The position numbers and the translations under genes were made by a program. The notes below the pieces were generated by a model. The model was not told where the DNA came from, did no database searches, and was given only the letters and a program-made list of their open reading frames with translations. A stretch of DNA of 64,000 bases from CAVPTL01 sp963708725 (GTDB lineage: Bacteria > Actinomycetota > Thermoleophilia > Gaiellales > JAICJC01), in assembly GCA_963708725.1 (NCBI GenBank), contig CAVPTL010000013.1, positions 18,945 through 82,944 on the forward strand. The letters are read 5' to 3'. Shown in pieces: positions 45,693-54,615 of the stretch. The number at the start of each line of letters is the position of its first letter. Within the stretch, counting starts at the first letter, position 1.

Positions 45693-47156
45693 TCAGGGTT
45701 TCGCATCGGCGACGCGCTGGAGGGCGGCACGCACCTCGCGCAGACGGTCGCTCTCCACCAGCAGGTAGAGGACGTCCGGGGCCTCGATGGCGGTGCTGCC
45801 GCGCGGCAGCAGCAGCTCGTCGGCGCGTTCGATGGCCACGACCACCGCCGCTGCGGGCAGCTCGAGTTCGGCCAGCCTGCTGCCCGGTGCGATCCCGAGG
45901 TCGTCGGGATGCACCTCCAGCAGATCGGCTCCGAGCGACTGGAGGGTTGCGGTGTCGAGCTCGGCGAGCCGGGGCGCGGGACGACGGTCGATCACGTCCA
46001 GCCGGCGTGCCGCCCAGCGCACAGTCACACCCTGGAGCAGGACAGAGACGAACACAACGTAGAAAACCACGTCGAACAGCCGCTCGCTGCCCGAGAGACC
46101 CGCGGCGATCGGAAACGTCGCGAACACGATCGGGACGCCGCCGCGCAGTCCCGCCCATGCCAGGAATCCCTGGTCGCGCAGCGACATCCCAAACGGCGCC
46201 ATGCACACCAGCACGGCCAGCGGTCTGGCGACCAACACCAGTGCGAGTGCCACCACCAGCGGCGCCAGTCCTTGATGCACGAGATCGTGGGGAGTCACGA
46301 GCAGGCCGAGCAACACGAACAGCCCCAGCTGTGCCAGCCACGCGCTGCCCTGGAGAAAGCCGCGAATGACCGCCGAGTGGGGGATGCGCGCGTCGCCGAT
46401 CACCAGCCCGGCCAGGTAGGCGGCCAGGAGCCCAGAGCCTCCCAGTACCGACACACCCACGTAGCCTGCGAGCACCGCCGAGAGCGTGACCACGGGTGCG
46501 ATTCCGGCGGACGGCAGCGGCAGCCGCTGGAGCATCCACACCGTTCCAAACCCGATGGCGATGCCACCGACCGCGCCGAGTGAGACCTCGCGGACGAGCA
46601 GAGTGAGAGCGTCGACCGGGCCGTAGCCCGAGGTCGTTTTCCAGTCGACCAACCCGATCACGAGCAGCGCCGCGAACGGATCGTTGAGCCCGCTCTCGGC
46701 TTCGAGCATCGCCGAGATCCGGCGCCGGATGTTGAGCCCCCGGATCGCCGAGAACACCGCCGCGGCGTCGGTTGAGGACACGGTTGCGCCGACGAGGAGC
46801 CCGCTGAACCACCCCACACCGGCGGTGAAGCGGGTGACGACGCCGGTGACGGCTGCGGTGATCCCCACACCAACCGTGGCCAGGAGCACCGCCGGAACAG
46901 ATGCGCGGCGGATATCGGGAAGCTCGGCCAGCATCCCGCCCTCGAGCAGAATCACCGCCAGGGCGAGCAGCCCGACATCGCGGGCGAGTACCGCGTTGTC
47001 AAACCGGATGCCTCCAGGCCCGTCCTCGCCCAGCAGCATGCCAAGTCCCAGGAACAGGAGCAGTGTGGGAGCACCGAGCTTGTCGACGAAGCTCGCGGCC
47101 ACAGAGCCCACAAGCAGAACGACAACAGCGACAATCTCGGGCTCGGGAACGTGCAC
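45693..47156 (-). CDS. CPA1-family K+/H+ (or Na+/H+) antiporter with TrkA-C domain
   Basis: This 487-residue protein has 12-13 membrane helices. Key segments are ILLEGGMLAELPDIRR, the transport-core VGATVSSTDAAAVFSAIRGL, MLEAESGLNDPFAALLVI (the ND pair essential in CPA1 antiporters), and AWAGLRGGVPIVFATFPIAA. After about residue 400 a cytoplasmic TrkA-C (RCK_C) domain follows (LELPAAAVVVAIERADELLL). This is the architecture of NhaP2/CvrA potassium-proton antiporters. It would export K+ in exchange for protons, complementing the TrkA-type uptake regulators 8 kb away. Confidence 0.9.
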   Translation of the reverse strand: MHVPEPEIVAVVVLLVGSVAASFVDKLGAPTLLLFLGLGMLLGEDGPGGIRFDNAVLARDVGLLALAVILLEGGMLAELPDIRRASVPAVLLATVGVGITAAVTGVVTRFTAGVGWFSGLLVGATVSSTDAAAVFSAIRGLNIRRRISAMLEAESGLNDPFAALLVIGLVDWKTTSGYGPVDALTLLVREVSLGAVGGIAIGFGTVWMLQRLPLPSAGIAPVVTLSAVLAGYVGVSVLGGSGLLAAYLAGLVIGDARIPHSAVIRGFLQGSAWLAQLGLFVLLGLLVTPHDLVHQGLAPLVVALALVLVARPLAVLVCMAPFGMSLRDQGFLAWAGLRGGVPIVFATFPIAAGLSGSERLFDVVFYVVFVSVLLQGVTVRWAARRLDVIDRRPAPRLAELDTATLQSLGADLLEVHPDDLGIAPGSRLAELELPAAAVVVAIERADELLLPRGSTAIEAPDVLYLLVESDRLREVRAALQRVADAKP

Positions 47157-47250
47157 GCATCACCTCCAGGTGAAGTATCCCCTGCGGGGCCGACGAGGTG
47201 TTGCGAACGGCGGTTTCGGGTATCAGCAGGTGACGGAAAGGACGGTTTGC

Positions 47251-47400
47251 ATGGTTCCTCTTTTGGTTCTGATCCTGCTGATCTTGGTACTCGGCGTCGT
47301 GGGCGCCATCAAGCTCGCGTTCTGGGTGTTGCTGATCGCGATTGTGATCGCGGTGGTGGCCGGATTCGTCGGCCGCTCGATGTTCAGCCGCTCGGCGTAG
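47251..47400 (+). CDS. Small hydrophobic membrane protein (49 aa)
   Basis: ATG 47251 with GGAAAGGACGG a few bases upstream opens a 49-residue frame. It starts MVPLLVLILLILVLGVVGAI, continues with a second hydrophobic stretch (FWVLLIAIVIAVVAGFVG) and ends RSMFSRSA. Two short helices or one long hairpin would insert in the membrane. Similar tiny proteins are widespread in actinobacteria and have no known function. Its last 17 bases overlap the convergent YfhO-type gene. Confidence 0.65.
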   Translation: MVPLLVLILLILVLGVVGAIKLAFWVLLIAIVIAVVAGFVGRSMFSRSA

Positions 47401-49696
47401 GTGCGCCTGTTGGGCGCCGTCGCAATGCACCGGCGCCCAACAGCAACACCACGACCGTCGCCACGGTGCCGTAGACGCCCCTCATCACCCACGGGTCGGT
47501 GAATGTGAGCTTCACGACGTGGCGCCCGGGGGTCAGGAACACCCCCTGGTCGACGTAGTCGGCCGGCAACAGGGGGGCGGAGTGTCCGTCGATGGTGGCC
47601 TTCCACCCGCTCGCGTACGGCGTGCGGATCACAAGCAGCGACGGTTGCACCGGGTGGGCGATGATCGTGGCTGAGCCTGGGCTTCCAGGAAGGTAGCGAG
47701 GCGTGCTCTGCCGGATCGGCGAGTGCAACGTCCATCCCGCCGGGGGGTTTCCCTCGACGACGGCCTGCCGGTTGGGGTGAAACGAGGAGTCACGTACAAC
47801 GGTGAGCGCCAGGTCGGGTGCGTCCACCGAGCGCCAGTTGGTGATCAGCGACGCCCGGGGGGCGACCACGTCGCGACGATAGAGCGCGAATCGCCGGGTG
47901 GCACGCACGCGAGTTTCGCCGGGCACCTTGCCGTCCTGGATCGGCCGTACCACCCAACCGACAGCGAGCAGGTTGGCGAGCGTGTTGGGCACGTCGGTGA
48001 AGCGGATGTGCTCGTAGTTGGAGACCCGGCTTCCCATCGCCCGCACGAACTTCCAGTAGCGGATCAGGACGACCGCCCGGTAGGCCTGGACGCTCTGGGA
48101 GCCCGACACCAGCCCCCAGTTCAGAAACCAGGCCGGCTCTGTCGCGCCGTCGATCGTGCCATGGGGCTCGGCGTCGTGCTTGGCGCGCGACGAATCGATC
48201 AGAATGTAGCGGCCCGTACCAGGAGTGGTAATCGGGCGCTGGAGTGGCGAAGTGTTGAGGATCACGGGGCGAGTGAGCGGAAAGTGGTTGAGCGGCGAGA
48301 TGTTCACCGGAATCGGCCCGAGCGCGGTGGTCGCCGTATCCGGCACCGCCACGACGTGGGCGACCGCGAGCTCTGCCAGCAGCACCAGCGGCAACGCCCA
48401 CACGGCGCGGGGCTCGCGAGCGGATACCCACAGGATCGCCACCACCGCGGCGGCGCCGAGCGCGACCACGATCGGCACCCGCGCGCCGACGCCCAGCAGC
48501 ACCGGCAGCACCACCAGCACGGCGGCGGTCGCACCCACTGCGATCCGCCGAGCACGGCTGCCGGCATCGGGCCAGGAGGCCAGCCCTATCGCCCCGAGCA
48601 CGGGAAGCACCAGCACCAGCTCGTAGCCGATCCAGTACGGAGCGTGGAGGTAGAGCCCGACGAGCAGCGTCTGTCCGATCCCGTTGGGAATCGCGTCGGC
48701 GACCAGCGCCAGCGAGGCGAGATAGACGATCACCCCGGTGGTCACAAACGGCCAGGCGAGGGCGCGCCAGCGCCCGCTGAAGGCGAGCCACATGCCGAAC
48801 AGGACGGCGGCGCCGAGGTAGGCGCCGGGCGCCGAGGCCAGCGTCAACGGCCAACCGGGGCCGGCGCCGAGGCCCGGCACGTAGGCGACCGGCGGCGTGC
48901 CAAAGAGCTGGTGTGCGAGCGCCACCAGCTGCGGATATCCGAGGGAGAGGCTGGTCTCACCGACCCCGGCGACTCTCGGTGCCAGGAACATCAGGTTGAC
49001 GCCGGCAAGCGCGGCCACGAATACGGCCGCAAACCCGGCTGTGGCAGTTGCGGCCCACCGTCCCGACCGCACCAGGCCGGTGACGCGAAAGGCGATGAAT
49101 GCGATCAGCGTGATGCTGCCCATCAGCGTTCCCAGGCCGGCGTGGGCGGCGGCGATCTGTCCCCACGCGACCGTGGCGAGCAGCATCCACACCACGCGCC
49201 GTGACCAGGTCTCGGCAGCGAACATGCGCGAACAGCACGCCAGGGTGAGTGCCGTCCACGCCAGCGATCCCGAAAACGGCAGGGCGGCCACGAGTGACGA
49301 CTCGGTCACCGCCAGGGCCAGCGCGAGCCCGCCGCAGCACGCGGCAAACCGGGGCAGGCCCTCGCTTCGCAGAAACCACCACAACGCGAGCCCCGCGGTC
49401 AGCGGTTGCAGGATCAGCATCGCCCGGATCGCGTGTGCGGGGCTGAGCAGGGTGAACAGCACCATGGGCTCGTAGTAGCCCCAACCCGACTGTGCGTCCG
49501 AGGCAAACGGTGCGCCGGACATGAGGTTGGTCTGCCACAGCGGTAGGTGACCGGCGTGCAGTGTCCGGCCCAGGTACGTCCACAGCGGTACCCACAGCGT
49601 CAGCGCATCGCCATTGGGAATCTTGCCCAGGACTGTGCGCCACATCGTCGCGAGTACCGCGGCGGTGATCAGTAGCGGCCCGGCGGCCTCCACCAA
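47384..49696 (-). CDS. YfhO-family multipass membrane protein
   Basis: This protein of about 770 residues has 12 or more membrane helices in the first 470 residues. It contains IPNGDALTLWVPLWTYLGRT followed by HLPLWQTNLMSGAPFASDAQ, the loop typical of the YfhO/DUF family of GT-C-like proteins. An extracytoplasmic beta-rich region follows, and it ends with LLVIRTPYASGWKATIDGHS, DQGVFLTPGRHVVKLTFTDP and a final helix. B. subtilis YfhO glycosylates lipoteichoic acid, so transfer of a sugar from a lipid carrier to an envelope polymer is likely. The start is TTG 49696 or GTG 49693; neither has a strong ribosome binding site. Confidence 0.78.
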   Translation of the reverse strand: MVEAAGPLLITAAVLATMWRTVLGKIPNGDALTLWVPLWTYLGRTLHAGHLPLWQTNLMSGAPFASDAQSGWGYYEPMVLFTLLSPAHAIRAMLILQPLTAGLALWWFLRSEGLPRFAACCGGLALALAVTESSLVAALPFSGSLAWTALTLACCSRMFAAETWSRRVVWMLLATVAWGQIAAAHAGLGTLMGSITLIAFIAFRVTGLVRSGRWAATATAGFAAVFVAALAGVNLMFLAPRVAGVGETSLSLGYPQLVALAHQLFGTPPVAYVPGLGAGPGWPLTLASAPGAYLGAAVLFGMWLAFSGRWRALAWPFVTTGVIVYLASLALVADAIPNGIGQTLLVGLYLHAPYWIGYELVLVLPVLGAIGLASWPDAGSRARRIAVGATAAVLVVLPVLLGVGARVPIVVALGAAAVVAILWVSAREPRAVWALPLVLLAELAVAHVVAVPDTATTALGPIPVNISPLNHFPLTRPVILNTSPLQRPITTPGTGRYILIDSSRAKHDAEPHGTIDGATEPAWFLNWGLVSGSQSVQAYRAVVLIRYWKFVRAMGSRVSNYEHIRFTDVPNTLANLLAVGWVVRPIQDGKVPGETRVRATRRFALYRRDVVAPRASLITNWRSVDAPDLALTVVRDSSFHPNRQAVVEGNPPAGWTLHSPIRQSTPRYLPGSPGSATIIAHPVQPSLLVIRTPYASGWKATIDGHSAPLLPADYVDQGVFLTPGRHVVKLTFTDPWVMRGVYGTVATVVVLLLGAGALRRRPTGAPTPSG

Positions 49697-49765
49697 CCAG
49701 GAGCGTGCGGCCGAACCAGTTGCGACATGGGAACGTGCGATAGACCACCTCTGCCCGCGACGGGG

Positions 49766-49786
49766 CGGCTCGCTGGCAGCGAGCCG
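49766..49786. repeat. Short hairpin in the divergent intergenic region
   Basis: CGGCTCGCTG, one G and CAGCGAGCCG form a perfect 21-base palindrome between the two divergent large membrane protein genes. It could be an operator or an RNA hairpin. It does not match the GGTGCC-core palindrome family. Confidence 0.45.
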
Positions 49787-49902
49787 ACATCATTGCAGGT
49801 GCGTCCGATCACACCTTGTACCAGGGCACGCCGACCGGGTTTCCGCCTAGTATTCTGGCGCCAATGCCACCGCTCAGGGTGCGCGAGCGCGACTGATCCC
49901 CA

Positions 49903-52119
49903 GTGCGAGAACCCGCTACAGACCCCGTCCCTGCGCAAGCCGAGGGATTTCGCCTCCCCAGAGTGGCACCGGCCGCGCTCGCCTGGCGCCTGGGAGCGCT
50001 CGCGGTCGCGGTCGCCCTGTGCAGAGTGATCGCGTTGGGCTCAGACCAGCTCGGTCTGTGCGCGGGGGTCGCGGTCGTACTCGGTGTGCCGGGGCTCGCA
50101 CTCGCGAACATCGCGGGGATCCGCGCCCGGGTGAGCACGCCGGAGCTGTTCGCGCTGATCCCGGTAACAGGTCTTGCCGTATGGCTCCCGCCGTTTGCGC
50201 TCGCGTTGGCGGTGCACGCCCCATTCCGGCCGGTGCTGGTGCTGGTGGTGGTGGGCTCGGCGCTCACCCTTTCCTGGGATCCGCGGCCGATGGTGGCAAA
50301 CGTTCCGTGGGAGCCGATCGGGGTACTGATCGGTGCGTCGCTGTTTGCGCTGGCGGCAACGCGGTACGTGCCATCGCTGGGCGGCGACGCGCTGTTCCAC
50401 GCCGGGCTGATCCGAAAGATGCTGGCGGTGCCAGACCTCAGCCTGTACGACATCTCGCCGTACTGGCACGGGCATCCACATGCCGGATACGTCGTGCCGC
50501 TGCTGCATGCCGTGGAGGCGGGTGCGATCAGCATCACCGGCGGCGACCCCTCGCTTGCCTACCAGAACCTGACGCCGGCGTTCGGCTTCCTCGTGCCGGT
50601 GGCCGCCTACGGCGCGGCGCGCTCGATGGCGTCGATGCCCGTCGCGATTGCCGCGGGCGTGTTTGCATGCTGGGATGCGATGTCGCGGATCGCGGTACTC
50701 GGGTTGGTCAAGCAGCCGCCGTACTTCACGTTCCTGGTGATCTTCCCGGCCGCGATCGTTCTTTTGAACCTGATCTATCGAAACCGCGACCGTCGGATTT
50801 GGTGGACGTGGACGGTGATCGCGGCTGCCGAGGTCGCAATCCTTCATCCCACCTACAGCGTGATGCTGTTCCCACTGATCCTGGCGGCGGTGATCCTGCG
50901 CCCGCGTGCCTGGCCGGTACTGGCGGCCGCGATCGGGATAACCGTGGTGGTCGACGCCTGGATCTGGTACATCGCAATTCGCGGTGGCGAGCGGGTGACG
51001 CTGTTCCCCGGCTATCCGCACGAGTGGATCACCTACCACGGCCACAACATCGCGACTTCGGGGCTGATGGTCGTGGCTCATCGGCCGGAGGTGGTGGTCG
51101 GGCTGGTGGCGGCCGTGATCATCCTCTTCCGTAGTCGATCGCCGTGGCACCTGCCCGCCGCGATGGTGGTGACGACGCTCGCAACGATCGCGACCCCCGG
51201 CGCCGGAGTGGTGCTTCGGCATGTGATCGCAGGCGGGCAGATCGCGCGGTTTTCCAAGGTGCCGCCCGCGATGCTGGTGACTGCGATCGCGCTGGGAATC
51301 CTGGCGACGTGGCTTCGTGGCCGCCGGGTGCTCTTGTGGGTGACCGCGGTTGGAATCGCGGTCGGCTCGGTCGCGATGGAGCATTTTGGATGGCTGTGGG
51401 GCTACGGCACGGTGACGCTGTCGCGCCACGGTGAGGTGCTGCACCCCGTGGTGTGGATTTTCACGGGCCCAGACGTGTTCGTGGTGGTGGTGACGCTGGC
51501 CGGGCTGGTCGCGCTGGCGGTGCGGGCGCTTGACCGCGATCGCTCTCTGCGTGCGCTTGGTGCCGCCCCCGCGACCGCGCCGGTCTTGCTGCTTTTGTGC
51601 GCGTTGATGGTCGGCCCGCTGGGACAGTACGGCTGGAGCGTGCGCGACACCCTGAGGGATGCGTCGTATCGGACGTTTCACTCGCCGCTGGCCAACCGGC
51701 TGACTCCCGGGCTCATCAACTACTTCCACGAACACCAAACGACGCCGTTTCCCGTGGTGATGGCCCCGTTCCGCGAACCTCCGCTGGACGGCATCGCCTA
51801 CCAGCTGGTCGGTCGCGCAAACGTCTACACGGTGGCGGAGCTCGAGACTCACACCCGGGCCACGCCCAAGGATCACCCACACACTCGCCGGCTGATCGTG
51901 TTGAAGTTTTATTCACCGCTCACCACCGAGCGTGAGCGGCGCGAGATCATGCGGCGCCAGAACGTCAGCTACGTGGTGTTCTCGAAAAAGACACAGCCCG
52001 CGGCGGTGCTGCACCAGCTCCAGGCCGACCCGACGCTGGTCAAGGTGTATGAGGATCCGCCGAATGTGCGGTTCACGTCCGGGCAGTTCGTGGTGTTCCG
52101 GCGGATCACCGCTCGCTAG
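49903..52119 (+). CDS. Large multipass membrane protein, possible GT-C-type glycosyltransferase
   Basis: This protein of about 738 residues has roughly 14 membrane helices. Following the first helices, a loop SLGGDALFHAGLIRKMLAVP holds acidic and His residues of the kind found in GT-C enzymes (compare the DxD/ExD loop). Later come HGHPHAGYVVPLLHAVEAGA, IAILHPTYSVMLFPL-like segments and VTLFPGYPHEWITYHGHNIA. The C-terminal 150 residues are soluble. The likely substrate is a polyprenyl-linked sugar, judging by the divergent YfhO neighbour, but this is inference. The frame upstream of GTG 49903 contains an in-frame ATG at 49864 followed by a TGA ten codons later. Confidence 0.68.
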   Translation: MREPATDPVPAQAEGFRLPRVAPAALAWRLGALAVAVALCRVIALGSDQLGLCAGVAVVLGVPGLALANIAGIRARVSTPELFALIPVTGLAVWLPPFALALAVHAPFRPVLVLVVVGSALTLSWDPRPMVANVPWEPIGVLIGASLFALAATRYVPSLGGDALFHAGLIRKMLAVPDLSLYDISPYWHGHPHAGYVVPLLHAVEAGAISITGGDPSLAYQNLTPAFGFLVPVAAYGAARSMASMPVAIAAGVFACWDAMSRIAVLGLVKQPPYFTFLVIFPAAIVLLNLIYRNRDRRIWWTWTVIAAAEVAILHPTYSVMLFPLILAAVILRPRAWPVLAAAIGITVVVDAWIWYIAIRGGERVTLFPGYPHEWITYHGHNIATSGLMVVAHRPEVVVGLVAAVIILFRSRSPWHLPAAMVVTTLATIATPGAGVVLRHVIAGGQIARFSKVPPAMLVTAIALGILATWLRGRRVLLWVTAVGIAVGSVAMEHFGWLWGYGTVTLSRHGEVLHPVVWIFTGPDVFVVVVTLAGLVALAVRALDRDRSLRALGAAPATAPVLLLLCALMVGPLGQYGWSVRDTLRDASYRTFHSPLANRLTPGLINYFHEHQTTPFPVVMAPFREPPLDGIAYQLVGRANVYTVAELETHTRATPKDHPHTRRLIVLKFYSPLTTERERREIMRRQNVSYVVFSKKTQPAAVLHQLQADPTLVKVYEDPPNVRFTSGQFVVFRRITAR

Positions 52120-52152
52120 GACACGGTATCCTTTCGGCCGACCGGCACGAGA

Positions 52153-52225
52153 GGGCGGTTAGCTCAGTTGGGAGAGCACCAGCTCGACAAGCTGGGGGTC
52201 ACTGGTTCGAGCCCAGTACCGCCCA
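52153..52225 (+). tRNA. tRNA-Val (anticodon GAC)
   Basis: This is a 73-base cloverleaf: acceptor GGGCGGT pairs with ACCGCCC, the D-arm has AGCTCAGTTGGGAGAGC, the anticodon stem CCAGC/GCTGG encloses TCGACAA (anticodon GAC), and the T-arm is CTGGTTCGAGCCCAG. The discriminator is A and no CCA is encoded. A strong terminator follows directly. Confidence 0.96.
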
Positions 52226-52226
52226 T

Positions 52227-52268
52227 AAGCCCCGTGGTCTTCTCTCGCCAGAAGACTGCGGGGCTTTT
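52227..52268 (+). terminator. Intrinsic terminator of tRNA-Val
   Basis: AAGCCCCG and CGGGGCTT bracket an inner GTCTTCT/AGAAGAC stem with a short loop, followed by TTTT. It is a textbook rho-independent terminator starting 1 base after the tRNA. Confidence 0.9.
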
Positions 52269-52306
52269 CAACGTTCACGTGCAGACTGGCTGACCGTGCG
52301 CCGCAG

Positions 52307-53605
52307 TCAGTCGCGGGCAGGCGCGGGTGGCGGCAGGTGCGTCTCGGTTTCGAGCGATCCCAGCTCGACCACGTCGCGGCGAAAGAACAGCCCGACTGTC
52401 CAGTCGGACACGACTCGAAGCTTGCGCGACGGGAGCGGGAGCTGATAGAGGTGGTACGTCCGGGTGACCCACCAGCCCGGCCAGCCGTGCAGTCGCAGTC
52501 CGAGCACCTCCGCCACGCCTTTGTGCTGGCCAAGGGTCGCGACCTGCCCCATCATCCGGTAGCGATAGGTGCGCTCGGGTTCGCCGTCGAGCGATGCGAC
52601 CAGGTTTGCGGCCAGCCGCCTGGCCTGGCGGAGTGCGTGTTGACACGTGGGTGGGTCGAAGTGGTCGGGGGTCGCGGGGTTGGGGACGGCGGCGGTGTCG
52701 CCGAGTGACCACATGTCGCGGCGGCCGCGCACCCGCAGATGACCATCGACCTCCAACCGGCCCTTGGAATCGGTGCCGACGCCGATCTCGGCAACCAGCG
52801 GGTTGGGGCGGACTCCGGCCGTCCACACCACCGTTGCCGACGGGACATGCTCGCCCGTCGAGAGCGTTGCGCCGATCTCGTCGACCTCGGTCAACGTCGT
52901 GTTCAGGCGGATCTCGATCCCACGCAGCTCGAGCTGCTGAGTGGCGTAGCGGGCGAGCGTGGGGGGAAGCTCTGCCAGGATCCGCCCGGCGGCCTCGACC
53001 AGGATCCAACGGCGCGGTAGGCCGCGCAGGTTGGGATAGCGCTCGGCCGCGTCGGTGACCAGATCCTCGAGTTCGGCGAGCGCCTCCACGCCGGCATAGC
53101 CGCCGCCGACGAACACGAACGTGAGATGCCGCCGTCGTGCGTCCGGATCGGATGTCGCCGAGGCGAACTCGAGCTGCTGGAGCACCCGGTTTCGTAGCTG
53201 GATCGCCTCGGCCAGCGTCTTGAACCCGACCGCGTGCTCACTCAGTCCGGGTACCGACACCGTCCGCGAGATCCCGCCGAGTGCGACCACGAGCGAGTCA
53301 TATTCGAGCTCGCTGCGATCACCCGACATTGTCTCGATCGAGACCAATTGGCGCTCGGCATCGACGGCGGTGGCGCGGCCCAGCACGAGATTGGCGTGCG
53401 GGCACATGACGCGCACCGGCACGACCGCGTGCCGTGGCTCGACCGTGCCCGACGCAGCCTCGGCCATCAAGGGGGTGTAGAGCATGTAGTTGCGGGGGTC
53501 GATCAGCGTGACCTTGACCCGGTCGCGGCGCTTGCCAAGGTACCGGGCGACGTAGCTTCCGGCGAACCCGGCTCCGAGGATCACGACGCGGTGGCGATCC
53601 GTCAT
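52307..53605 (-). CDS. ndh: Type II NADH dehydrogenase (NDH-2 family FAD oxidoreductase)
   Basis: This 432-residue flavoprotein starts MTDRHRVVILGAGFAGSYVA, the FAD-binding GxGxxG, with MLYTPLMAEAASGTVEPRH at about residue 42. The NADH-binding FVFVGGGYAGVEALAELEDL lies at about 160-179, VVWTAGVRPNPL follows, and WSLGDTAAVPNP completes the FAD site. The C-terminus contains a membrane-associating amphipathic part (GWWVTRTYHLYQLPLPSRKL). It would pass electrons from NADH to quinone without pumping protons. TATGCT lies 6 bases before the ATG. Confidence 0.87.
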   Translation of the reverse strand: MTDRHRVVILGAGFAGSYVARYLGKRRDRVKVTLIDPRNYMLYTPLMAEAASGTVEPRHAVVPVRVMCPHANLVLGRATAVDAERQLVSIETMSGDRSELEYDSLVVALGGISRTVSVPGLSEHAVGFKTLAEAIQLRNRVLQQLEFASATSDPDARRRHLTFVFVGGGYAGVEALAELEDLVTDAAERYPNLRGLPRRWILVEAAGRILAELPPTLARYATQQLELRGIEIRLNTTLTEVDEIGATLSTGEHVPSATVVWTAGVRPNPLVAEIGVGTDSKGRLEVDGHLRVRGRRDMWSLGDTAAVPNPATPDHFDPPTCQHALRQARRLAANLVASLDGEPERTYRYRMMGQVATLGQHKGVAEVLGLRLHGWPGWWVTRTYHLYQLPLPSRKLRVVSDWTVGLFFRRDVVELGSLETETHLPPPAPARD

Positions 53606-53662
53606 GCCCCGAGCATAGCGAGGGCTTGCGCCCACGGCCGCGCGGCCGTGTAATCTGCGGCC
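53606..53662. promoter_or_regulatory. Divergent leaderless promoters: ndh and membrane protein gene
   Basis: On the minus strand TATGCT (53612-53617) is 6 bases before the ndh ATG. On the plus strand TAATCT (53651-53656) is 6 bases before GTG 53663. Neither start has a Shine-Dalgarno sequence. The 57 bases therefore contain two -10 elements in opposite directions. Confidence 0.5.
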
Positions 53663-54118
53663 GTGGCCGACCCTCGCACGAAGCCCGCATCAGTCTACGA
53701 CTGGCCCACCTCGATCGCATTCGCGGCTGCCGGAACCGTGGTTGCGATCGTCCTGATCATCATCTTCGAGAATCTGGTCGACTGGGTGGGGACGTTCTGG
53801 GCGCAGGTCATCTACTTCCTCGCGATCTTCGGCGGAGTGGTCGCCGCAGCCCGGCGCAGCCGGGCAAGCGACTCCAGGGAGCCGTCGCGGCTCACCCGTG
53901 GAGCGCCGCCGATCACGCCTGCGGGCCTCCCGGGTCCGTTCGTCGTGACCCAGGGCCTCGGGGTGCTGGGCGTGACGATGCTGATTGCGGCCATCATCAT
54001 CGGCGGCGACCGCGGCCTGCTGTGGGGCTTCTCGGGCTTTGTGCTGATGCTCGTGGGTGGCGTGGGACTCGTGTTCTGGACGGCCGGCATTGTCTCCGCA
54101 CGGCGCCGCGCGACCTGA
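53663..54118 (+). CDS. Hypothetical integral membrane protein (151 aa)
   Basis: GTG 53663 opens a 151-residue frame with four predicted membrane helices: SIAFAAAGTVVAIVLIIIFE, WAQVIYFLAIFGGVVAAARR, GLGVLGVTMLIAAIIIGGDR and GFSGFVLMLVGGVGLVFWTA. A polar stretch of about 30 residues separates the two hairpins. I do not recognise the family. The gene overlaps the start region of the following Nudix gene by roughly 29 bases and is probably co-transcribed with it. Confidence 0.7.
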   Translation: MADPRTKPASVYDWPTSIAFAAAGTVVAIVLIIIFENLVDWVGTFWAQVIYFLAIFGGVVAAARRSRASDSREPSRLTRGAPPITPAGLPGPFVVTQGLGVLGVTMLIAAIIIGGDRGLLWGFSGFVLMLVGGVGLVFWTAGIVSARRRAT

Positions 54119-54503
54119 CAGCGATCCGACGCGAGCGGCCGGCGGCGTTGTTGTCCGCCCAGACGGGCTGATCGCCGTGGTTCATCGCCCGCGTCAGAAC
54201 GACTGGACGCTCCCCAAGGGCAAGCTGGAAGCCGGCGAGGACGACCCCACCGCCGCGACCCGGGAGGTCGAGGAGGAGACCGGCTGGCGGGCAGAGATCA
54301 CCCGCGATCTCGGGACGGTGGACTACGCCTTGCCGGACGGTCGCCAAAAGACGGTGCGGTGGTACTCGATGCGGGGGCTGCACCCCGTGCGTGACCCCGC
54401 CAAGGACGTCGATGAGGTGCGATGGCTCACGTCCACGGCGATTCGGGCGTTGCTCACCTACCCGCTCGACGGGCAGATCCTCGATCGCGCCGAATTGCCC
54501 TAG
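54090..54503 (+). CDS. Nudix hydrolase (MutT-like)
   Basis: This Nudix protein contains RAAGGVVVRPDGLIAVVHRP, DWTLPKGKLEAGEDDPTAAT and the complete catalytic helix REVEEETGWRAEI, so it should be an active pyrophosphohydrolase. WTLPKGK resembles actinobacterial MutT1-type enzymes and diadenosine polyphosphate hydrolases. No ATG lies in a good position. TTG 54090 gives MSPHGAARPDSDPTRAAGG, and GTG 54057 is also possible; both overlap the upstream gene. About 137 residues are expected. A 550-base region without protein genes follows. Confidence 0.8.
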   Translation: MSPHGAARPDSDPTRAAGGVVVRPDGLIAVVHRPRQNDWTLPKGKLEAGEDDPTAATREVEEETGWRAEITRDLGTVDYALPDGRQKTVRWYSMRGLHPVRDPAKDVDEVRWLTSTAIRALLTYPLDGQILDRAELP

Positions 54504-54578
54504 GCCTGAAACTCGCAAATAGCGTCCTTTTTGTGGCGGCGGAAATCTCGAATATCGCAAAATGCGGGGTTTTGATGC

Positions 54579-54607
54579 TTGCGGTACCCAGCGCCACGCC
54601 GTACTGT
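54579..54607 (+). promoter_or_regulatory. Candidate promoter for the riboswitch-like RNA
   Basis: TTGCGG, a 17-base spacer and TACTGT match the -35/-10 layout. The expected transcript start, about 6-8 bases after TACTGT, coincides with the 5' edge of the structured element. Confidence 0.45.
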
Positions 54608-54615
54608 CCTCCTTG

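Noticed and set aside
44722..46812. A 696-codon minus-strand frame across the F420 oxidoreductase and antiporter genes
   Set aside because: It lies out of frame on the same strand as two well-recognised genes and is Arg-rich without motifs.
50041..51882. A 613-codon minus-strand frame opposite the large membrane protein
   Set aside because: It has highly basic, His/Arg-rich composition with no recognisable domain, while the plus strand has clear membrane helices.
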